Assembly: GCA_032251045.1 (NCBI GenBank)
Contig: JAVVEW010000076.1
Coordinates: 1-8,222 of the forward strand
Length of the DNA stretch: 8,222 nucleotides
Reading direction: 5' to 3'
Source of the DNA: JAVVEW01 sp032251045
Lineage (GTDB): Bacteria; Pseudomonadota; Gammaproteobacteria; Methylococcales; Methylomonadaceae
In this document: positions 5,681-8,222 of the stretch, piece after piece
How the letters are laid out: each line of letters begins with the position of its first letter
Numbering within the stretch: position 1 is the stretch's first letter
Notes under the pieces: generated by a model
Databases searched by the model: none
What the model was told of the DNA's origin: nothing
What the model saw: the letters and a program-made list of their open reading frames with translations, nothing else
Position numbers and translations under genes: made by a program

Positions 5681-6945
5681 TTGGTCTGATCTATACCCTG
5701 GCCTGGTGGCTGGCCTTGCCAGGGTTATGGTTGCGTCTGCTATGGCGGCCAGGTTACCGTAAACGTTGGCCTGAGCGCTTTGGCTTTTACAACACCCAAT
5801 CCACGCCCGTTGATCTGTGGCTGCATGCCGTGTCGGTTGGTGAGGTCGAAGCCGCCGCCCCATTGCTGGAAGCCTTACTGGCCCATGGCCAACGTCTGCT
5901 GGTCACCACCACCACTCCCACCGGCGCCGCCCGCGTCAGGGCTCGCTTCGCATCTCGCGTCACCCATATTTATCTTCCCTACGACATCAGCTTCGCGGTT
6001 AAACGCTTTTTAAGCGCTTTTCAGCCACGTTTGGCGTTGATCATGGAAACCGAGCTATGGCCAACACTGTATCAACACTGTGCCCGGCACAAGATACCTG
6101 TCTGTGTAGTCAATGCCAGACTATCGCAACGTTCATGGCGCGGCTACCAAAAATTATCCGGTCTGATCCAACCCCTGTTGCAATCGGTCGCTGCCATTGG
6201 TGCGCAAAGTTCCGCCGACGCCCAGCGTTTTATCGAACTAGGCGCGATACCGGAACGTGTACAGCTAACAGGCAACATAAAATTTAACGTCAACCTGAAC
6301 GCGTCAGAAACCGCTCTAGGCCAACAATTCAAGGCCACTTTAGCGGGCCGCTTTACCTTACTATTAGGCAGTAGCCATCCCGGTGAAGAAGCCCTAATAC
6401 TGCGTTGCCTGCGGCGCTGGCGGCAATCAGGTCACCACTGGCTGTTAATCATCGCGCCACGACACCCGGAGCGCTTTACCGAGGTCGCGCAATTAAGCGC
6501 ACAGCACGGCTTTAACAGCCAACGGCGCAGCTCAGGGCAGCCCATCGCCGCCGACACTGACGTTTATATACTGGACACCTTAGGCGAATTAAAAGCCTTT
6601 TATGCGGCTACTGACATCGCCGTGGTCGGCGGCAGTTTCGTACCGGTAGGTGGCCATAATCTACTGGAACCGGCCAAAATCCCGGTGCCCATTTTATTCG
6701 GGCCGCATACCGACAATATTCAAGCACTAGCCGACGGACTTACCGCGGTCGGCGGCGCCCTGCAATGCCCTGATGAAGACAAGCTGGTTCAAGCCATACA
6801 TACCCTGCACCGATACCCGCAACAGGCCTCTGATATGGCTGAACAAGCGCTGCGTTTTGCACACAGCCAGCAAGAGGCATTAGCCAATATCCTCAACCTT
6901 ACCCCAGTCAAACTCCACTTACAGCTAACGCGCCATGACCGCTAA
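5677..6945 (+). CDS. waaA: 3-deoxy-D-manno-octulosonic acid (Kdo) transferase
   Basis: WaaA (KdtA) transfers Kdo from CMP-Kdo to the lipid A precursor at the cytoplasmic face of the inner membrane. Conserved blocks appear in order: YRKRWPERFGFY, LHAVSVGE with the catalytic-base Glu, TPTGAARV, YLPYD, METELWPTL, VNARLS, GNIKFN, SSHPGEE, PRHPERF, DTLGELKAFY and GGSFVPVGGHNLLEPA with GPHTDN. The frame stays open back to 5677. With a CTG at 5677 or ATT at 5680 the protein is 421-422 residues (E. coli 425) and starts (x)IGLIYTLAWWLALPGLWLRL, which aligns with the membrane-anchoring N-terminus of E. coli WaaA. The first ordinary start, TTG at 5716, would remove 13 residues of this anchor. No ATG or GTG is available, and the only purine-rich stretch (GCGGAAAG) lies too close, so translation may be coupled to rplI, whose TGA is at 5678-5680. 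The identity is sure; the start is not. Confidence 0.9.
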   Translation: MIGLIYTLAWWLALPGLWLRLLWRPGYRKRWPERFGFYNTQSTPVDLWLHAVSVGEVEAAAPLLEALLAHGQRLLVTTTTPTGAARVRARFASRVTHIYLPYDISFAVKRFLSAFQPRLALIMETELWPTLYQHCARHKIPVCVVNARLSQRSWRGYQKLSGLIQPLLQSVAAIGAQSSADAQRFIELGAIPERVQLTGNIKFNVNLNASETALGQQFKATLAGRFTLLLGSSHPGEEALILRCLRRWRQSGHHWLLIIAPRHPERFTEVAQLSAQHGFNSQRRSSGQPIAADTDVYILDTLGELKAFYAATDIAVVGGSFVPVGGHNLLEPAKIPVPILFGPHTDNIQALADGLTAVGGALQCPDEDKLVQAIHTLHRYPQQASDMAEQALRFAHSQQEALANILNLTPVKLHLQLTRHDR

Positions 6946-6963
6946 CCTGTGTCACTGTTCATG

Positions 6964-6973
6964 GGGTTAACCC
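6964..6973. repeat. 10-bp perfect palindrome after waaA
   Basis: GGGTTAACCC is a perfect palindrome 18 bases past the waaA stop. It may be a protein-binding site or chance; no T run follows. Confidence 0.3.
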
Positions 6974-6995
6974 GAAAGATACGTTAATTGACAGG

Positions 6996-7019
6996 ATGTG
7001 CCGACAGCAGCAGGCACAT
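6996..7019. terminator. Hairpin in the convergent spacer after waaA (weak terminator candidate)
   Basis: ATGTGCC (6996-7002) and GGCACAT (7013-7019) form a perfect 7-bp stem with a 10-base loop, about 50 bases after waaA and between convergent genes. The following TATTCGTTT is only moderately T-rich, so termination may be weak or Rho-aided. Confidence 0.45.
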
Positions 7020-7076
7020 TATTCGTTTGCGATCGCTCGGCCATATCTCATAAGACTGGCAACAACCTGCTCTACA

Positions 7077-7104
7077 GGCTTCCCCTTTTTCCAAAAGAGG
7101 ATTG
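7077..7104 (+). repeat. Short intergenic repeat, copy 1, hairpin-forming, beyond comF
   Basis: GGCTTCCCC, then a hairpin, then GAGGATTG. On the minus strand (the comF message) CCTCTTTT pairs with AAAAGGGG around a GGA loop (7082-7100), with one G-U pair, 24 bases past the comF stop. A related copy in opposite orientation lies at 8086-8111. The stem could protect or end the comF transcript, though no T run follows. Confidence 0.5.
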
Positions 7105-7123
7105 AGAGGTATTAAACAGTGAC

Positions 7124-7837
7124 TTAACCTGCGCGTGCCACTACCCACACCTCGACCCGCCCGGCACCCGCTGCCCGCAAGGCAGCTGCCAAAGCATTGG
7201 CTGTTGCCCCGGTTGTCATAACATCATCCACAATGGCCACATCAGCGCCCTGTAGATCCTGCTCACAACAAAACGCATTATTCAGATTACGCCAACGCTG
7301 TTTAGCTGGTAAATGCGTTTGCTGAGCGGTAGCGCGGATGCGTTTGACTGCCCCGGTCATGACCGGAACCTCCAGGCAAGCAGAAAGTACGCGCGCCAGC
7401 TCCAGACTTTGATTAAATTGACGCTGCCTGAAACGCTGACGATGCAGAGGGATGGGAATCAGCAGCGCCGGTCTTGGCACATCTTGCACCCGATCAGCCA
7501 ATAATTGCCCCAATAACCGCGCCTGTGCAAAATCGCCATGATATTTCAAGCGCACAATACTGTGCCGAATAACGCCTTGATAATGAAATCCAGCGTGAAC
7601 CCGGTCAAAATGCCATGTCATATTCTGGCATCGCCCGCACAACAAAGGCTCCGGCAAGGGTGTTGCGCAGCATACACAAGCCTTTGATAAAAAAGGCAAC
7701 TCTGAAAAACAACCTGAACAGATAGCCCGCCTGTCAAGCCCTGAAAATCCACAATACAGGCAAACCTCCGGCCATAACCACGCTTGAATACGGTATAGCT
7801 GGTTAAGTAACGAGCGTTTGCTGAGGTGGTTAATCAT
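7124..7837 (-). CDS. comF: ComF-family phosphoribosyltransferase-like protein
   Basis: ComF proteins combine an N-terminal zinc-binding region with a type I phosphoribosyltransferase fold. They are needed for natural DNA uptake in several bacteria, and E. coli GntX is a relative. The 237 residues show paired cysteines at 26/29, 40/43, 56-57 and 67/70, followed by the YHGDFAQARLLGQLLA helix, the family hallmark PIPLHRQRFRQRQFNQS (128-144) and the PRPP-binding loop VAIVDDVMTTGAT (200-212). No clear ribosome site precedes the ATG at 7837, in A+T-rich DNA, but no nearer start would keep the first cysteines with a better site. The gene converges on waaA and has no co-directional neighbour inside the window. 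Upstream lies the DnaA-box-rich region. Its catalytic activity, if any, is unknown; a role in competence here is inferred from family membership only. Confidence 0.9.
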   Translation of the reverse strand: MINHLSKRSLLNQLYRIQAWLWPEVCLYCGFSGLDRRAICSGCFSELPFLSKACVCCATPLPEPLLCGRCQNMTWHFDRVHAGFHYQGVIRHSIVRLKYHGDFAQARLLGQLLADRVQDVPRPALLIPIPLHRQRFRQRQFNQSLELARVLSACLEVPVMTGAVKRIRATAQQTHLPAKQRWRNLNNAFCCEQDLQGADVAIVDDVMTTGATANALAAALRAAGAGRVEVWVVARAG

Positions 7838-7847
7838 AAATCAATAA
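7838..7847 (+). repeat. 10-base direct repeat, unit 1, in A+T-rich DNA
   Basis: AAATCAATAA here recurs exactly at 7930-7939, 92 bases downstream. Both units lie in the two A+T-rich stretches that flank the first DnaA-like box and could belong to a duplex-opening region. Confidence 0.4.
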
Positions 7848-7875
7848 AGTATTTAAATTCATTATTATTACAAGG

Positions 7876-7887
7876 GCTTTGCAAAGC
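7876..7887. repeat. 12-base perfect palindrome beside a DnaA-like box
   Basis: GCTTTGCAAAGC reads the same on both strands and directly touches the DnaA-like box at 7888-7896. It is a possible dimeric protein site. Confidence 0.45.
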
Positions 7888-7896
7888 TGTGGTTAA
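7888..7896 (-). promoter_or_regulatory. DnaA-box-like site (one mismatch)
   Basis: The minus strand reads TTAACCACA, one change from the strong box TTATCCACA. Confidence 0.4.
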
Positions 7897-7929
7897 CAGG
7901 CTATTTCAGTTAAATTTCATATACTTAAA

Positions 7930-7939
7930 AAATCAATAA
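7930..7939 (+). repeat. 10-base direct repeat, unit 2
   Basis: This is an exact second copy of AAATCAATAA (first at 7838-7847), again in an A+T-rich stretch. Confidence 0.4.
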
Positions 7940-7965
7940 GCATGTAGAGAAGCGTAATAACAAAC

Positions 7966-7974
7966 TGTGGATTA
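7966..7974 (-). promoter_or_regulatory. DnaA-box-like site (one mismatch)
   Basis: The minus strand reads TAATCCACA, one change from TTATCCACA. It lies 2 bases from the next box in the same orientation. Confidence 0.45.
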
Positions 7975-7976
7975 TC

Positions 7977-7985
7977 TGTGCAAAA
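7977..7985 (-). promoter_or_regulatory. DnaA box (fits the relaxed consensus)
   Basis: The minus strand reads TTTTGCACA, which matches TTWTNCACA at every position. Confidence 0.55.
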
Positions 7986-8010
7986 AACCTACCTTGCTAT
8001 AACCCGGACG

Positions 8011-8019
8011 TTATCCACA
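8011..8019 (+). promoter_or_regulatory. Perfect DnaA box
   Basis: TTATCCACA is the strongest known DnaA-binding 9-mer. It faces the three boxes upstream, and a half-matching TTATCCCGA follows at 8023-8031. Confidence 0.65.
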
Positions 8020-8047
8020 GGCTTATCCCGAATTTGAACACAGAGTA

Positions 8048-8062
8048 ACGCAGAAGCTGCGT
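8048..8062. repeat. 6-bp hairpin with three-base loop
   Basis: ACGCAG (8048-8053) and CTGCGT (8057-8062) pair around AAG. No T run follows, so it is unlikely to end transcription. Confidence 0.35.
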
Positions 8063-8085
8063 GTAACCGTTCAAAGCTTGAAAAA

Positions 8086-8111
8086 CAATCCCCTCAGAAA
8101 AGGGGGAAGCC
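8086..8111 (-). repeat. Short intergenic repeat, copy 2, inverted relative to copy 1
   Basis: On the minus strand this reads GGCTTCCCCCTTTTC, then TGA, then GGGGATTG, matching copy 1 at 7077-7104 apart from a few changes in the loop. CCCC and GGGG arms (8090-8093 and 8102-8105) form its hairpin. The adjacent minus-strand GGGAGATTGAGGGAATT (8143-8127) echoes the end of copy 1. Confidence 0.5.
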
Positions 8112-8171
8112 GGTCAGGCTTGAAGAAATTCCCTCAATCTCCCTTGGGACGTTAAAACAGGTTCTCTATCG

Positions 8172-8216
8172 CTGAAAATCTTGGAAACGGAGCGCTAGCG
8201 AAGTGAAGATTTTTAG
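8172..8216. repeat. Terminal inverted repeat, 11-bp arms
   Basis: CTGAAAATCTT (8172-8182) pairs with AAGATTTTTAG (8206-8216) through ten Watson-Crick pairs and one G-T pair, around a 23-base centre that contains the palindrome CGCTAGCG. The right arm is T-rich, so on the plus strand it could end transcription; it could equally be one unit of a dispersed palindromic repeat. Confidence 0.5.
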
Positions 8217-8222
8217 TCCTCG

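Larger units (their letters stand above)
7838..8222. other. 385-base gene-free region with DnaA-box cluster and repeats
   Basis: No convincing open reading frame exists on either strand. From left to right it holds an A+T-rich stretch (7838-7872), a 12-base palindrome (7876-7887), a DnaA-like box, a second A+T-rich stretch (7907-7940), three more DnaA-box matches (7966-8019), a hairpin with arms ACGCAG/CTGCGT (8048-8062), the opposite-facing copy of the comF-flanking repeat (8086-8111), a G+A-rich strand (8127-8143, minus) and a terminal inverted repeat (8172-8216). No tRNA or rRNA was recognised. Confidence 0.7.

Noticed and set aside
5408..5863. 151-codon open frame on the minus strand over rplI and waaA
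   Set aside because: It is the antisense shadow of two firmly identified genes and shows no protein-family features.
7029..7036. GCGATCGC octamer, the cyanobacterial HIP1 motif
   Set aside because: A single copy in 8.2 kb, while HIP1-bearing genomes show it often; the genes are gammaproteobacterial in type.
1..8222. CRISPR arrays, tRNA or rRNA genes, insertion sequences
   Set aside because: No regularly spaced repeats, cloverleaf sequences, conserved rRNA segments or transposase-like proteins were seen; the only recombinase is the housekeeping XerD.

Overview
The window looks like a chromosomal segment of a gammaproteobacterium. The evidence is the rpsF-rpsR-(DUF2232 membrane gene)-rplI cluster, a bS6 very close to the enterobacterial protein, an XerD with a full set of catalytic residues, and the lipid A/LPS enzymes LpxA and WaaA, which imply an outer membrane with Kdo-lipid A. 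Base composition is about 50% G+C throughout, except for the first ~150 bases, which are clearly G+C-richer. No species can be named from the sequence alone.

Layout. (1) Bases 2-154 (+) hold the 3' end of a purN-like gene in G+C-rich DNA; it stops early and abuts the rest of the window at a composition break. (2) Bases 151-3518 (-) hold a run of five genes read right to left: xerD, lpxA, a small BFD-type [2Fe-2S] protein, an AhpD/carboxymuconolactone-decarboxylase-like protein and a deiodinase-like thioredoxin-fold protein. xerD and lpxA are 2 bases apart, and the last two genes overlap by 8 bases. (3) Bases 3519-3645 are a divergent control region with a TATAAT box and a hairpin leader in front of rpsF. 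(4) Bases 3646-6945 (+) hold rpsF, rpsR, the DUF2232-type membrane gene, rplI and waaA. waaA sits where dnaB is often found, and its N-terminus can be matched to the family only if a non-AUG codon overlapping the rplI stop is used. (5) Bases 6946-7123 are a convergent spacer with a hairpin and a repeat. (6) comF (-) lies at 7124-7837. (7) Bases 7838-8222 have no gene. They hold two AT-rich stretches, a 12-base palindrome and a cluster of DnaA-box matches, followed by an inverted copy of the repeat found after comF and a terminal hairpin.

How the genes work together. The plus-strand operon makes two small-subunit proteins that bind the ribosome as a pair (bS6:bS18), the large-subunit protein bL9, an inner-membrane protein and the Kdo transferase. 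The minus-strand run starts with the dif-site recombinase and a lipid A acyltransferase and ends in three small redox-type proteins that may act together. Points most worth a second look are the DnaA-box cluster (a possible replication origin), the redox trio, the strongly diverged bS18 N-terminus, the waaA start and the possible chimeric join near base 150.
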